From Prochlorococcus sp. AG-424-E18 (GTDB taxonomy: Bacteria > Cyanobacteriota > Cyanobacteriia > PCC-6307 > Cyanobiaceae): 56,432 nt of DNA. How positions within the stretch are numbered: position 1 is the stretch's first letter; every line of letters starts with the position of its first letter. The position numbers were made by a program, and so were the translations under genes. Location: the NCBI GenBank assembly GCA_003210155.1, contig QCNC01000007.1, positions 1 through 56,432 of the forward strand, written 5' to 3'. Positions 17,122-26,587 of this stretch are shown in pieces. Under the pieces are notes generated by a model. The model made no database searches. It saw nothing but the letters and a program-made list of their open reading frames with translations, and had not been told where the DNA came from.

Positions 17122-18930
17122 TTACTGGTTTAATTTCAAGACTGCCATAAAAGCTTCTTGAGGGACTTCAACTTTACCCATTGCCTTCATCCTCTTTTTA
17201 CCTTTGGCTTGTTTCTTTAAAAGTTTCTTTTTCCTAGAAATATCCCCTCCATAACATTTAGACAAAACATCTTTTCGCAAAGCACTTATGCTTTCACTTG
17301 CAATAATCCTGCTACCGATTGATGCTTGAATAGGTATTTTAAATTGTTGTTTTGGAATAAGTTCTTTTAATTTCTCAACTAAACTTCTGCCAATTCCATA
17401 AGCCTTATCTTTATGAACAATCGAAGTTAATGGATCTGCTCTTTCTGAATTTATTAGAACATCTAATCTAACAAGGTCATTCTTTCTATAGCCAATCAAG
17501 TGATATTCCATTGATGCATAACCTTGGGTCCTACTTTTCATTTGATCAAAGAAATCTGTAACTACTTCTGCTAATGGAATTTCATAAATCAAAGTAACTC
17601 GATCTGTTGTTATATATTTCATATCTATGAATACTCCCCTTCTTTCCTGACATAAACCCATTAATGTTCCATTAAATTCATTGGGAGCATAAATTTCCAT
17701 TTTCACATAAGGCTCTTCTATCGATTCTCTAAGTTGTGGGTCAGGAATTGTAGAAGGATTATCAATAAAGATATGTTCCTGCTGATTTAAATTAACCTTA
17801 TAAATAACTGATGGTGCCGTTACGATTAGATCCAAGTCATATTCTCTTTCTAATCTTTCTTGAACAATCTCCATATGAAGAAGTCCTAGAAATCCGCACC
17901 TAAATCCGAAGCCCATTGCGCTACTGGTCTCGGGCTCATATTTTAAAGCAGCATCAGATAATTGTAATTTTTCTAGTGATACTCTTAAATCTGGGAATTG
18001 ATCAGCATCAGTCGGGAATAAGCCACAAAAAACCATAGGATTTGCTGTCTTATAACCAGGCAAAGGATCATTTGCAGGTGAATTTAAAAGAGTAATCGTA
18101 TCTCCCACTCTCGCATCAGCAACTGATTTTATAGAAGCAGCTAAATAACCAACTTCTCCTGCATGTAATTCATCAACTTGCTGCTGATCAGGCGCCATTA
18201 TTCCTATCTCATCCAGTTCATAATTTTTTTTACTTGCCATTAATAATATTTTTTCTCTCTTATTAAGAGACCCAGATATCACCCTGAAATAAACAATCAC
18301 TCCTCTGTAGGGATCATAATAAGAATCAAAAATCAGTGCCTTTGTAGGTGGTTTAATTTCATCTTGAGGAGGAGGTACTCTTCTTACGATTGCTTCCAAA
18401 ATATCTTTAATACCAACTCCAGTTTTTGCTGAACAATTTATTGCATTAGATGTATCAAGTCCAATAATTTCCTCTATTTCTTGTTTTATTTTTTCAGCAT
18501 CAGCCCCTGGTAAATCAACTTTATTTAAAACAGGAATTATTTCAAGATTATTTTCCAAGGCAAGATAAACATTAGCTAAGGTTTGAGCTTCTACTCCTTG
18601 ACTTGCATCAACAACAAGTAAGGCGCCTTCACAAGCTTGAAGAGATCTACTAACCTCATAAGAGAAATCAACATGCCCTGGAGTATCTATTAAGTTCAAA
18701 ACATATTCTTGGGAATCGTCAGCTTCATATTTCATCCTAGCGGCCTGTAACTTGATAGTAATTCCTCTTTCTCTTTCAAGATCCATACTGTCCAAAAATT
18801 GTTCTTGCATATCCCTTTGCTGCACAGTACCAGTATCTTGAAGCAACCTATCTGCAAGGGTAGATTTACCATGGTCAATATGAGCGATTATGCAGAAATT
18901 TCTGATTTTTGAAACGGATATATCAGTCAT
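17122..18930 (-). CDS. lepA: Elongation factor 4 (LepA)
   Basis: Ribosomal back-translocation GTPase. G motifs are [13 protein letters not shown] (16-28), DTPGHVDF and NKVDLP. The LepA-specific C-terminal domain ends in [20 protein letters not shown], which reaches towards the A-site tRNA. At 602 residues it is full length. It is preceded on the same strand by mqo (55-base gap), and the peptide permease gene lies downstream. Confidence 0.98.
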   Translation of the reverse strand: MTDISVSKIRNFCIIAHIDHGKSTLADRLLQDTGTVQQRDMQEQFLDSMDLERERGITIKLQAARMKYEADDSQEYVLNLIDTPGHVDFSYEVSRSLQACEGALLVVDASQGVEAQTLANVYLALENNLEIIPVLNKVDLPGADAEKIKQEIEEIIGLDTSNAINCSAKTGVGIKDILEAIVRRVPPPQDEIKPPTKALIFDSYYDPYRGVIVYFRVISGSLNKREKILLMASKKNYELDEIGIMAPDQQQVDELHAGEVGYLAASIKSVADARVGDTITLLNSPANDPLPGYKTANPMVFCGLFPTDADQFPDLRVSLEKLQLSDAALKYEPETSSAMGFGFRCGFLGLLHMEIVQERLEREYDLDLIVTAPSVIYKVNLNQQEHIFIDNPSTIPDPQLRESIEEPYVKMEIYAPNEFNGTLMGLCQERRGVFIDMKYITTDRVTLIYEIPLAEVVTDFFDQMKSRTQGYASMEYHLIGYRKNDLVRLDVLINSERADPLTSIVHKDKAYGIGRSLVEKLKELIPKQQFKIPIQASIGSRIIASESISALRKDVLSKCYGGDISRKKKLLKKQAKGKKRMKAMGKVEVPQEAFMAVLKLNQ

Positions 18931-18985
18931 ATAAAAAGAAAAATTCTCCTCTTATTACATCTTGATTAATATTAGCTAATTAGAA

Positions 18986-20482
18986 TTATGGATGGAAACC
19001 AAAAATGGAATTATTTCTTTTTTTAATTTGTTTTATGAAGGTACTGTAATTTTCAGAGACTGATAGTTCTGGATAAATTAAGTCATTTATTTTTTTCTGA
19101 AGATTATGCTTATCATTTAAAAATAAAACAGATTTTTCTAGAACCTCAACCATAATTGAAACCGCAGTACTTGCTCCCGGAGAGGCTCCCAACAAAGCAG
19201 ATAATGATCCATCAGATGAATTTACAATCTCAGTTCCAAATTTCAAAGAACCACCACCTTCAGTTTTTTTAATTATTTGGACTCTTTGACCAGCATTCTT
19301 TAAATACCAATCAGAAGGATTAGCTGATGGCATCATATTCTTTAAATTCTCAACTCTTGAGTTATGGTTCTTTAATGATTGTGATATTAGGTAATTAATC
19401 AAATCGTTGTTCTTGAAACCAACCTCTAACATAGAGAAAATATTATTCTTTTTAATTGAACTAAATAAGTCAAAATATGAACTTTGTTTTAGAAATTTCG
19501 TTGTAAATCCAGCAAAAGGTCCATATAAAAGAAGTTTTTTATTATCAATCCATCTGGTGTCTAAATGAGGCACAGACATTGGTGGCGATCCAATATCAGC
19601 TTTACCATAAACTTTTGAGTTATGTTTTTCTGTTAGATCTTTTTTCTCGCAAATAAGCCATTTCCCACTAACAGGAAATCCACCATAACTTTTTGCTTCT
19701 GGAATTTTTGATTTTTGTAAATAATTAATTGTTTTTCCACCAGCACCAAGAAAAACATAGCCAGTTCTAATTGAAGTTTTTCTACCTTCAGAACTAATTT
19801 CTAGTTCCCATTGTTTTTTATCAATTTTCTTTAAATCTACTAATTCTGTTTTATATCTAATTTCAACATTTTTGTTTAAGGAAACTAATGACAAATACTC
19901 TTTAGTTAAAGCCTCAAAATTAATATCAGTTCCTCTACCTATTCTGGTAGCAGCAATTTGAGTAGATGGATTTCTATCTTTTGTTATTAGAGGAGCCCAT
20001 GATGAAATTTCATCAAAAGATGTAGAAAATTCCATATCGATAAATTCAGGATTTTCGGCCATTTTCTGAAATCTTTTTTTTAAAAAAGACATATTATCCT
20101 GACCAGACACAAAGCTAATATGAGGAATAAATTTTAGAAACTTCTCAATATCAATTTTCCCTGCTTCATACAATGAGGCCCATAAAGACATGGATCTTTC
20201 AAAAGAACGATTTATTGAGAGCGCTTTATCTATTTTTAGATTTCCTTTTTCATCTAAAGGGGTATAGTTTAATTCGCAATTAGCCGCATGTCCTGTACCT
20301 GCATTATTAAAAGCGCCGGTACTTTCACTTCCTGGAGCATTTAATTTTTCTATAATAATAAATTTCATATCTGGTAAAACTTCTGAAATTAGAAGGGCTA
20401 AAGTACTACTCATTATCCCAGCTCCTACTAAGACTGCATCATAGTAGCTATTGTCATTAGTGGGATTTTTAGATGAAGTCAC
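18986..20482 (-). CDS. mqo: Malate:quinone oxidoreductase
   Basis: FAD-dependent peripheral membrane enzyme that oxidises malate to oxaloacetate and passes the electrons to quinone, in place of or beside NAD-malate dehydrogenase. The 498-residue product opens with the FAD-binding motif [18 protein letters not shown] (about 13-30). It has the Mqo-typical [20 protein letters not shown] block and a C-terminal [20 protein letters not shown]. It is divergent from nfu with a 70-base gap. Confidence 0.95.
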   Translation of the reverse strand: MTSSKNPTNDNSYYDAVLVGAGIMSSTLALLISEVLPDMKFIIIEKLNAPGSESTGAFNNAGTGHAANCELNYTPLDEKGNLKIDKALSINRSFERSMSLWASLYEAGKIDIEKFLKFIPHISFVSGQDNMSFLKKRFQKMAENPEFIDMEFSTSFDEISSWAPLITKDRNPSTQIAATRIGRGTDINFEALTKEYLSLVSLNKNVEIRYKTELVDLKKIDKKQWELEISSEGRKTSIRTGYVFLGAGGKTINYLQKSKIPEAKSYGGFPVSGKWLICEKKDLTEKHNSKVYGKADIGSPPMSVPHLDTRWIDNKKLLLYGPFAGFTTKFLKQSSYFDLFSSIKKNNIFSMLEVGFKNNDLINYLISQSLKNHNSRVENLKNMMPSANPSDWYLKNAGQRVQIIKKTEGGGSLKFGTEIVNSSDGSLSALLGASPGASTAVSIMVEVLEKSVLFLNDKHNLQKKINDLIYPELSVSENYSTFIKQIKKRNNSIFGFHP

Positions 20483-20552
20483 AACAGAAAATTATCTTTT
20501 TTGCAATTAATCACATTTCTTTCTAGGCTTATTATAAAGTTAATACAAAATT

Positions 20553-20798
20553 ATGAGTACTGAAACACTTTCGCTGACAAACGAAAATGTAGAAAAAGTC
20601 CTTGACGAGCTAAGACCTTTTTTAATTTCTGATGGAGGCAATGTAGAGATTGCAGAAATAGATGGTCCAATTGTTAAAGTCAGACTTCAAGGAGCATGTG
20701 GTAGTTGCCCAAGTAGCACTATGACTCTCAAAATGGGTATTGAAAGAAAGTTAAAAGAAATGATTCCTGAAATAAGCGAAGTTGTCCAGGTTTTATAA
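20553..20798 (+). CDS. NifU-like iron-sulfur scaffold protein (Nfu)
   Basis: An 81-residue protein equal to the C-terminal domain of NifU. The cluster-binding CxxC is C49/C52 in [14 protein letters not shown]. Stand-alone Nfu proteins hold a 4Fe-4S cluster at a dimer interface. In cyanobacteria this scaffold delivers clusters to apoproteins including photosystem I. The start is an ATG at 20553. Confidence 0.95.
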   Translation: MSTETLSLTNENVEKVLDELRPFLISDGGNVEIAEIDGPIVKVRLQGACGSCPSSTMTLKMGIERKLKEMIPEISEVVQVL

Positions 20799-20820
20799 AA
20801 ATTTTTAACTGAAATATATA

Positions 20821-21078
20821 TTATTTAGTTTTTAATTCCTTCAACAAAGATGATTCCATATCAAGGCAATCAATTGGAAGTCCTTGACCAATAGCGATTA
20901 AAAGAGGTGCAAGAATTCCTAAAGTAAAAACTAAATTTGATTGGCTTACATCATATTTACTCAAAGTAAAAGTTATCAAATAAATAATTGAAAAATAAGC
21001 ATGTAGTGAGAAAAATTCTTTTGGCTTTAAAACTGGCCACCTTAAAGTATTTCCCAAGAAATATAAAAAACCTGTCAT
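20821..21078 (-). CDS. Hypothetical membrane protein, 85 residues
   Basis: A short protein with a region starting RWPVLKPKEFFSLHAYFSIIY and two hydrophobic stretches (about 24-40 and 46-65, the second being SNLVFTLGILAPLLIAIGQG). It ends in a polar tail (LDMESSLLKELKTK). The topology is probably two TM helices. I recognise no family. It is convergent with nfu (22-base gap). Confidence 0.7.
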   Translation of the reverse strand: MTGFLYFLGNTLRWPVLKPKEFFSLHAYFSIIYLITFTLSKYDVSQSNLVFTLGILAPLLIAIGQGLPIDCLDMESSLLKELKTK

Positions 21079-21228
21079 AAATAAATAGTTACATGAAGAT
21101 TAAACCAAATATAAACATAATCCTTTTTTGAGACTATTTATAAAAAAATTTACCTAAGATAATAATTAAAAAAACATTAAATCTTCGTTTCTATTTGTAA
21201 AAGCTAGACATGCAGTTAGAAATACGCT

Positions 21229-21254
21229 TATAATTGTTTGGTAGCAATTGCTAC
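21229..21254 (+). promoter_or_regulatory. -10 box and perfect GTA-N8-TAC palindrome (NtcA-box-like)
   Basis: A canonical TATAAT (21229-21234) is followed 7 bases later by GTAGCAATTGCTAC (21241-21254), a perfect 14-base palindrome. It matches the NtcA consensus GTA-N8-TAC. If the TATAAT is the real -10, the palindrome sits at the transcription start, a position expected for repression instead of the usual -41 activation. The same bases could instead form the first hairpin of the leader RNA (GTAGC / GCTAC around AATT). The pattern is seen directly; which reading is right is inference. Confidence 0.5.
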
Positions 21255-21333
21255 TTTTTCGTTCACCCTCATTTGAGGGCGCAGTTCGAGTCATACCATG
21301 GAACGGGGGATGGCCGTGTTGTCACATCGAAAC
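21241..21333 (+). other. GC-rich structured 5' leader of the DUF4278 gene
   Basis: Bases 21261-21333 are about 55% G+C by my count, in a genome near 30%. The leader can fold into successive hairpins: GTAGC-AATT-GCTAC (21241-21254), CCCTCA-TT-TGAGGG (21266-21279), and a weaker CCAT/ATGG pairing near 21297-21313. It also contains two in-frame ATGs (21298 and 21310, the latter right after a GGGGG run) upstream of the preferred start at 21334. It could be a regulatory mRNA leader, a small RNA fused to the mRNA, or an N-terminal coding extension. Confidence 0.5.
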
Positions 21334-21507
21334 ATGACTACTTTAACTTACAGAGGTAAAAACTACGTTCAAAACAAAGAAGCTGCTAAAAAGCAACTTG
21401 TTGAACTTACCTACAGAAGAAACGTATACACCAACAGAATGGATGACGCTTCTTCAAGTAATGAAAAAGCAGAATTAAATTACAGAGGTGTTAATTACAC
21501 TAAATAA
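21334..21507 (+). CDS. DUF4278 protein with three YRG-type repeats
   Basis: A 57-residue protein made of three copies of an L-x-Y-R-x-x-x-Y motif: LTYRGKNY, LTYRRNVY and LNYRGVNY. This is the DUF4278 signature, common in short cyanobacterial proteins of unknown role. I chose ATG 21334 because family proteins start just before the first repeat (MTTLTYRG). The frame is open back to 21298, and ATG 21310 has a better ribosome site, so a 12- or 8-residue extension (beginning MERGMAVLSHRN or MAVLSHRN) is possible. A strong intrinsic terminator follows. Confidence 0.8.
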   Translation: MTTLTYRGKNYVQNKEAAKKQLVELTYRRNVYTNRMDDASSSNEKAELNYRGVNYTK

Positions 21508-21523
21508 TTTAATTAAACAAATT

Positions 21524-21553
21524 AAAAGCCCCTTTTTCAGGGGCTTTTTTTTT
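21524..21553 (+). terminator. Intrinsic terminator of the DUF4278 gene
   Basis: A stem of AAGCCCC / GGGGCTT (21526-21532 and 21540-21546) encloses a 7-base loop and runs into nine or more Ts. This is the strongest rho-independent terminator in the window and clearly isolates the DUF4278 transcript from the downstream methyltransferase gene. Confidence 0.93.
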
Positions 21554-21584
21554 GGCTATATTTATCAAGAGTCCTTTAAAAAAA

Positions 21585-22379
21585 ATGTCTGAAAGTTGCT
21601 GCAATACAAACACATCGAATAAAGCATCTAATCAATTCGATCATAAAGATGCGATTCAAGAAAGATATGGTTCAGCAGCACTTGAAAAAGAAAGTTGTCT
21701 TTGTACACCAGTTGGTTTTAATCCCGTTTTACTTGAAGCAATTCCTCAAGAGGTTATAGAAAGAGACTATGGATGTGGTGATCCAACAAAATATGTTCAA
21801 AAAAATGATATAGTCTTAGACCTTGGAAGTGGTAGCGGCAAAAATGCTTTTATTTGTTCCCAAATTGTTGGAAAAGAAGGGAAAGTTATTGGAGTTGATC
21901 AGAATCCTGACATGCTTTGTTTATCAAGATCAGCCTCTAAGGAAGTTACAAAAAATATAGGTTTTAACAATACAGAATTTCTTGAAGGATCAATTGAAAA
22001 ACTTGATGAATTAGATGAAAATTTAAATCCATTAATCGCTGACAAATCAGTCGATATTATTTTAAGTAATTGCGTTTTAAACTTGGTAAGTCCAGAATCT
22101 CGAAATAACCTTCTAAGAAATATAAAAAGAGTTTTAAAAGATAATGGAAGAATTGCAATTAGCGATATTGTCTCTAACAAAAAAGTACCTTTAAGATTGC
22201 AAAATGATCATGATCTATGGACAGGATGTATTAGTGGAGCATGGTATGAACCAGACTTTATAAATGATTTTAAAGAACTAGGTTTTAAAAATTTAGAATT
22301 TGCAGAAAGAATTGCTGAACCTTGGAAAGTAATTGAGGATATTGAATTTAGAACAGTAACTTTAGTGGGCAATATTTAA
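21585..22379 (+). CDS. arsM: ArsM-like arsenite S-adenosylmethionine methyltransferase
   Basis: Class I SAM methyltransferase with the ArsM arrangement of cysteines: N-terminal C38/C40 (ESCLCTPVGF), C163 in LSNCVLNL and C215 in TGCISGAWYEP. These correspond to the As(III)-binding thiols of ArsM. SAM motif I is LDLGSGSGKNAF. The likely reaction is stepwise methylation of arsenite. The open frame reaches a TTG at 21552, but that lies inside the terminator, so ATG 21585 is chosen; length 264. The next gene starts 36 bases downstream. An arsenite efflux gene (acr3) is found at 49819-50829. Confidence 0.85.
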   Translation: MSESCCNTNTSNKASNQFDHKDAIQERYGSAALEKESCLCTPVGFNPVLLEAIPQEVIERDYGCGDPTKYVQKNDIVLDLGSGSGKNAFICSQIVGKEGKVIGVDQNPDMLCLSRSASKEVTKNIGFNNTEFLEGSIEKLDELDENLNPLIADKSVDIILSNCVLNLVSPESRNNLLRNIKRVLKDNGRIAISDIVSNKKVPLRLQNDHDLWTGCISGAWYEPDFINDFKELGFKNLEFAERIAEPWKVIEDIEFRTVTLVGNI

Positions 22380-22415
22380 AAAAATTCAAGCGTTGAAAAT
22401 ATAATATAAATTTCC

Positions 22416-23591
22416 ATGAGAAATAATCTAAGAGATCAAATACCCGCATTAAAAAATAAGTATTATTTCAACTATGGCGGTCAAGGTCCATTACCAAAAT
22501 CTTCTCTAGAAGCAATAGTTAAAACTTGGGAAATTATCCAAGATTTAGGACCATTTACCAATGATATGTGGCCTTTTATTTATAAAGAAATATTGACCAC
22601 AAAAAGAATCATTGCGCAAAAATTAGGTGTCAATTCAAAGAATGTAGCTTTTACTGAAAACATCTCTTCAGGCATGATTTTGCCCTTTTGGGGAATAAAA
22701 GTGAAAGAGGGAGAAGAGTTGTTAATAAGTGACTGTGAACATCCTGGAATAGTGGCTGCAAGTCGTGAATTTTGCAGAAGAAATAAATTAATATTCAAAA
22801 TTTTGCCAATCCAAAAAATTAAAAATCTAAACGACGAAAATATAATTTTAGAGATTTTGAAAAATCTAAATAGTAAGACTAAGATCCTAATTATTTCTCA
22901 TATCTTATGGAACTTTGGATATAAAATTCCTTTAAAACAAATTTCTATCGAATTAAAAAATAATCGAGAAGATTCTTATTTACTTGTTGATGGTGCTCAA
23001 ACCTTTGGTCACATAAATATTGAAAAAGAAGTTTTTTATTCCGATTTATATTCAATAACTTCTCATAAATGGGCATGTGGACCAGAAGGACTTGGAGCCA
23101 TTTATGTCTCAGATAGATTTATTCATGAAACAGATCCAACAATAATTGGTTGGAAATCATTAAAAAAAGAACAAGGTATTTATGAGCCTTCAGATAATCT
23201 TTTTCATAATGATGCAAGGAAATTTGAAATAGCTACCTCTTGTATTCCTTTACTTTCTGGGCTCCGGAATTCTTTAGATCTTTTGGATAAAGACTGCCAT
23301 GAAAAAGAAAAAAACAAAAATATCAAAAAATTAAGTGGAAAACTTTGGGATGAATTAAATCAATCAAAAGGTGTTGAATTAGTTTTAGAAAAAAAATATT
23401 TAAATGGGATTGTTAGTTTTAATATCGAAAATATTAAAGATAAGGATAAATTTGTAAAGAAACTTGGAGAAAAGAAAATTTGGATTAGAGTTTTAGAAGA
23501 TCCAAAATGGTTTAGAGCATGCGTACATCAAATGACTAAAGAAGCTGAGATTGATTTACTTGCTAGAGAGATAAAAAAAATATTGACTTAA
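22416..23591 (+). CDS. Class V aminotransferase (cysteine desulfurase/isopenicillin-N-epimerase-like)
   Basis: PLP enzyme of fold type I, 391 residues. The Schiff-base lysine is K218 in ITSHKWACGPEG, and D192 in LVDGAQTFGH binds the pyridine nitrogen. CEHPGIV and ENISSGMILPFWG are typical of the CsdA/epimerase branch of class V. Whether it acts as a cysteine desulfurase, selenocysteine lyase or epimerase cannot be decided. No catalytic cysteine loop of the NifS/IscS kind is obvious near the end. It follows the ArsM-like gene on the same strand. Confidence 0.85.
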   Translation: MRNNLRDQIPALKNKYYFNYGGQGPLPKSSLEAIVKTWEIIQDLGPFTNDMWPFIYKEILTTKRIIAQKLGVNSKNVAFTENISSGMILPFWGIKVKEGEELLISDCEHPGIVAASREFCRRNKLIFKILPIQKIKNLNDENIILEILKNLNSKTKILIISHILWNFGYKIPLKQISIELKNNREDSYLLVDGAQTFGHINIEKEVFYSDLYSITSHKWACGPEGLGAIYVSDRFIHETDPTIIGWKSLKKEQGIYEPSDNLFHNDARKFEIATSCIPLLSGLRNSLDLLDKDCHEKEKNKNIKKLSGKLWDELNQSKGVELVLEKKYLNGIVSFNIENIKDKDKFVKKLGEKKIWIRVLEDPKWFRACVHQMTKEAEIDLLAREIKKILT

Positions 23592-23619
23592 AGATCTATT
23601 GATATAAAAAAAATTTAGT

Positions 23620-24324
23620 TTACCAAGGTATCTCAGAGTTGTCCCATGCAATAAATTTTCCTGTAGATTCTGGTGATTGATTTTTAATAATATTGATCAA
23701 GAATTGGGAAGATTTTTCTTTACTAAATAATTTATGTTCTGGAACAAATTTATGAAAAGGTCTAGATAAATCAGTATCTACTGTTCCTGGATGAAGCAAT
23801 GTGATAGTAGCCTTAGGGAAACGTCTAGCCCATTCAATACTTAAAGATTTAAAAAACTGATTTTGCGCAGATTTTGCAGCTCTATATGAATACCAACCTC
23901 CAGTTTGATTATCTCCAATGCTACCAACTCTTGCACTTATACTTGCAAAATTAAAATCAAAATCTTTTGGTATAAATTCTTCAATCGCTTTAGCTAATAA
24001 AATAGGAGAAAAGGCATTTATTGAAAAACTTTCCATCATATTTTTTTTATCAAGATGTTGTAATCTTTTTTCTGGTTGAAGAGAATCACTATGAAGTCTT
24101 CCTGTAGCATTAACAACTAGCCTTAATTTTGAAGGATGATTTGATATTTTATTTTTCAAAAGCAAAAGAGATTGAGAATCCTCTATATCTAATTCCCAAA
24201 AAGGATTAAATTCACTTTTTCTTCCACACAAAACAACCTCTAAATCTTTTTCAATCTCATTCAGATCTTTAGCTAGTTGTGTTCCAATTCCACCTGCGCC
24301 TATAACTAAGGCTAAGCCTTTCAT
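23620..24324 (-). CDS. Short-chain dehydrogenase/reductase (CsgA-like)
   Basis: A 234-residue SDR with a modified nucleotide-binding motif LVIGAGGIGTQLAKDL (6-21), the VNATG stretch (71-75), Ser128/Ser130 in FASISARVGS, and the catalytic Y147xxxK151 pair in YSYRAAK. LLHPGTVDTDLSRPF is typical of the C-factor (CsgA)/sniffer subgroup. The substrate is unknown. It converges with the class V aminotransferase gene and is separated from murE by an 81-base gap. Confidence 0.88.
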   Translation of the reverse strand: MKGLALVIGAGGIGTQLAKDLNEIEKDLEVVLCGRKSEFNPFWELDIEDSQSLLLLKNKISNHPSKLRLVVNATGRLHSDSLQPEKRLQHLDKKNMMESFSINAFSPILLAKAIEEFIPKDFDFNFASISARVGSIGDNQTGGWYSYRAAKSAQNQFFKSLSIEWARRFPKATITLLHPGTVDTDLSRPFHKFVPEHKLFSKEKSSQFLINIIKNQSPESTGKFIAWDNSEIPW

Positions 24325-24405
24325 TTTATTAAAAATAACTCAATTGATTCTAAGAAACTTTTCTTGTCATTTGCGTAAAGATTTTTCTTATTTGATTAGG
24401 AAATT

Positions 24406-25941
24406 TTATTGAGATTGATTTTTTTCTTTTAATAATTTATGAGCTATTTTTCTATCATCAAAATTAATAACTTTATCATTGAGAATTTGGTAGTCTTCAT
24501 GTCCTTTCCCTGCAATTAAAACAATATCTTTTTTATTGGCAAATTTAATAGATTCATTTATTGCTTTAAATCTATCAATTTCAATTGTTATTTTTTCTCT
24601 TTTTTTTATACCCATCAAAATATCATTTACTATCTTTTGGGGTTCTTCTGATCTTGGATTATCTGAAGTTATAAAAAGTTGATCAGATAACTCTTCAGCT
24701 ATGGATCCCATTAAAGGCCTTTTACTACGATCACGATCTCCGCCACAGCCAAAAACAGTTATTAGTTTCCCTTCACAGAGTTTTTTAATTGATTGCAAAA
24801 CTTTTTTTAATCCATCAGGAGTGTGGGCATAATCAACAATTACTGTTGGAAGAGATCTTGAAACGTCATTATTATCAATTTGTATTTTCTCCATTCTCCC
24901 AGGAGCACCAGGAAAAGATTTTATTAACTTTGATAAATCTTTCAAAGAAAAATTCAGTTTATACAAAATTGTTATTGCTTGAATCGCATTCATTAAATTA
25001 AATTCACCAACAAGTGGAACAAAAAGTTGAATTTTTTCCCTAGGTGTATGAAAAATACAGGTAGAACCACTTTCAGTAAATTTTTTATCTGTTACGAAAA
25101 AAAAATCATCATTTTCAAATTCACTTTCAGTAATCTTTGTAGAGACTAATAAAGATCTTTTTTCAAGGTCAGATGATAATTTAGATATCCAATAGTCATC
25201 ATTATTTAATACACAAATCCCATCTTTTTCTTTTAAGTAAGGTGGGAAAAATAATTTTCTTTTTGTTTGAAAATATGATTCCATATCTGAGTGATAATCA
25301 AGATGATCTTGCGTTAAATTAGTAAAAATAGCCGCCTCAAATTCGCATCCTGATATCCTGTTTTGATCAATAGAGTGAGAACTTACCTCTAATATCGCAA
25401 ATTCAGATTCTGCCTCAACAGCAGCATTTAATTTCTTTTGGAGTTTATCGGCGAAATCAGTTGTATGAAGAGCTACTTCTGAAAAGCCAGGCCATCTATT
25501 GAGCAAGGTCCCAAATAATGCAGTCTTTTTTCCTAATTTTTTTAAAAGATATTCCAATAAAAAAGTAATTGTCGTTTTTCCATTTGTACCCGTAACACCA
25601 ATAAGTTTAAGTTTTCTTGAAGGCCTATTCCAAAACTCAGCAGCTATTTGACCAAAAATATAATCTAAATTATCTTCTATAACCAAAATCCTTTCTCGAT
25701 CAATAGATCCAATTTTCTCTTTTGCAGCAGACCCAATAATGGCAGCCTCTGCACCATTTTCAATTGCCTCAATACAATATTTTCCTCCATCAACATTTAA
25801 ACCGGGCATACCTAAAAATAAAGTTCCTTTTTGTACTTCTTTAGAGTTAAAAGAAATATTATTGATTTCATGATCGATTAAATCTAATGAAGGAATAATT
25901 CCTACCAAATCTAAAAGTTTATGTAATTTTATAGATCTCAT
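24406..25941 (-). CDS. murE: UDP-MurNAc-L-Ala-D-Glu--diaminopimelate ligase
   Basis: Cytoplasmic Mur ligase that adds meso-diaminopimelate to the peptidoglycan stem peptide. The ATP loop is GVTGTNGKTT at 115-124, and the meso-DAP selectivity motif DNPR is at 427-430 (TSDNPRSEEP). LVDYAHTPDG-type and GKGHEDYQ motifs follow the Mur pattern. Length is 511 residues. It is the third gene of a yidD-glutaredoxin-murE operon. Confidence 0.97.
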   Translation of the reverse strand: MRSIKLHKLLDLVGIIPSLDLIDHEINNISFNSKEVQKGTLFLGMPGLNVDGGKYCIEAIENGAEAAIIGSAAKEKIGSIDRERILVIEDNLDYIFGQIAAEFWNRPSRKLKLIGVTGTNGKTTITFLLEYLLKKLGKKTALFGTLLNRWPGFSEVALHTTDFADKLQKKLNAAVEAESEFAILEVSSHSIDQNRISGCEFEAAIFTNLTQDHLDYHSDMESYFQTKRKLFFPPYLKEKDGICVLNNDDYWISKLSSDLEKRSLLVSTKITESEFENDDFFFVTDKKFTESGSTCIFHTPREKIQLFVPLVGEFNLMNAIQAITILYKLNFSLKDLSKLIKSFPGAPGRMEKIQIDNNDVSRSLPTVIVDYAHTPDGLKKVLQSIKKLCEGKLITVFGCGGDRDRSKRPLMGSIAEELSDQLFITSDNPRSEEPQKIVNDILMGIKKREKITIEIDRFKAINESIKFANKKDIVLIAGKGHEDYQILNDKVINFDDRKIAHKLLKEKNQSQ

Positions 25942-25949
25942 ATGAAAAA

Positions 25950-26252
25950 TTATTTCTCCAGAATGGTACTAATATTTTTTTGAAACCAATCCTTTAATTG
26001 ATCATCTTTTAATCTTGGAGAAATGCGAGGCAATTCTATAATCTCCTCGGACTTAATTCCTTCAACAGCAATAACAGGTACTTCATAATCATATTTTTTA
26101 TATTTATCTTTATATAAATCGACCCTATCAATATCAATTTCCTTAAGCTCCTCCAGATTAGGGAATAACTCATTAAGATTTATTTTTGCCAGTTTATTTT
26201 TTAATGAATCACAAAGGCAACATCCCTGCCTAACAAAAATAAATATTTTCAT
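25950..26252 (-). CDS. Glutaredoxin-like protein (DUF836 type)
   Basis: A 100-residue thioredoxin-fold protein starting MKIFIFVRQGCCLCDSLKNKL, with the redox pair in GCCLC (residues 10-14, active CxxC being C11 and C14). The conserved cis-Pro follows in YEVPVIAVEG (VP). It belongs to the glutaredoxin-like/DUF836 group. It lies between yidD (4-base gap) and murE (8-base gap), so it is co-transcribed with both. Confidence 0.88.
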   Translation of the reverse strand: MKIFIFVRQGCCLCDSLKNKLAKINLNELFPNLEELKEIDIDRVDLYKDKYKKYDYEVPVIAVEGIKSEEIIELPRISPRLKDDQLKDWFQKNISTILEK

Positions 26253-26256
26253 TCAT

Positions 26257-26493
26257 TTAGTCAGGCACAGGGTCACATCCACAGGGAGTTAAAGGATGAC
26301 ATCTGCTTAATCTTCTTAAAGTTAACCACCCTCCCTTCCAAGGTCCATGTCTAGTAATTGCCTCATATCCATAAGAGCTGCAACTTGGAATAAATCTACA
26401 TCTTGGTCCGAAAAAAGGAGAAAACCACTTTTGATAGAACGAAATCATAAAAAGAAGTATAGAAGTAATTGATTTATTAATAGTTTTGAACAC
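26257..26493 (-). CDS. yidD: Membrane protein insertion efficiency factor YidD
   Basis: A 78-residue YidD protein. It has an amphipathic N-terminus, then YQKWFSPFFGPRCRFIPSCSSYGYEAI and GPWKGGWLTLRRLSRCHPLTPCGCDPVP, which is essentially the full family consensus. YidD assists YidC-dependent insertion of membrane proteins. It is the first gene of the yidD-grx-murE operon and divergent from rpsD (94-base gap). Confidence 0.96.
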   Translation of the reverse strand: MFKTINKSITSILLFMISFYQKWFSPFFGPRCRFIPSCSSYGYEAITRHGPWKGGWLTLRRLSRCHPLTPCGCDPVPD

Positions 26494-26587
26494 TTTAATG
26501 ATGTAAAATAATATTTCAGTAGTAATTAGTTTAATTGAATTTAATCAATTATTCAATTTATTGCAAATTTCTATTTAATTTAAAATT

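Noticed and set aside
21281..21300. The run GCAGTTCGAGTCATACC looks like the T-loop of a tRNA and might be a tRNA fragment or attachment site.
   Set aside because: The flanking bases do not pair as a T-stem, and no acceptor or anticodon arm is present.
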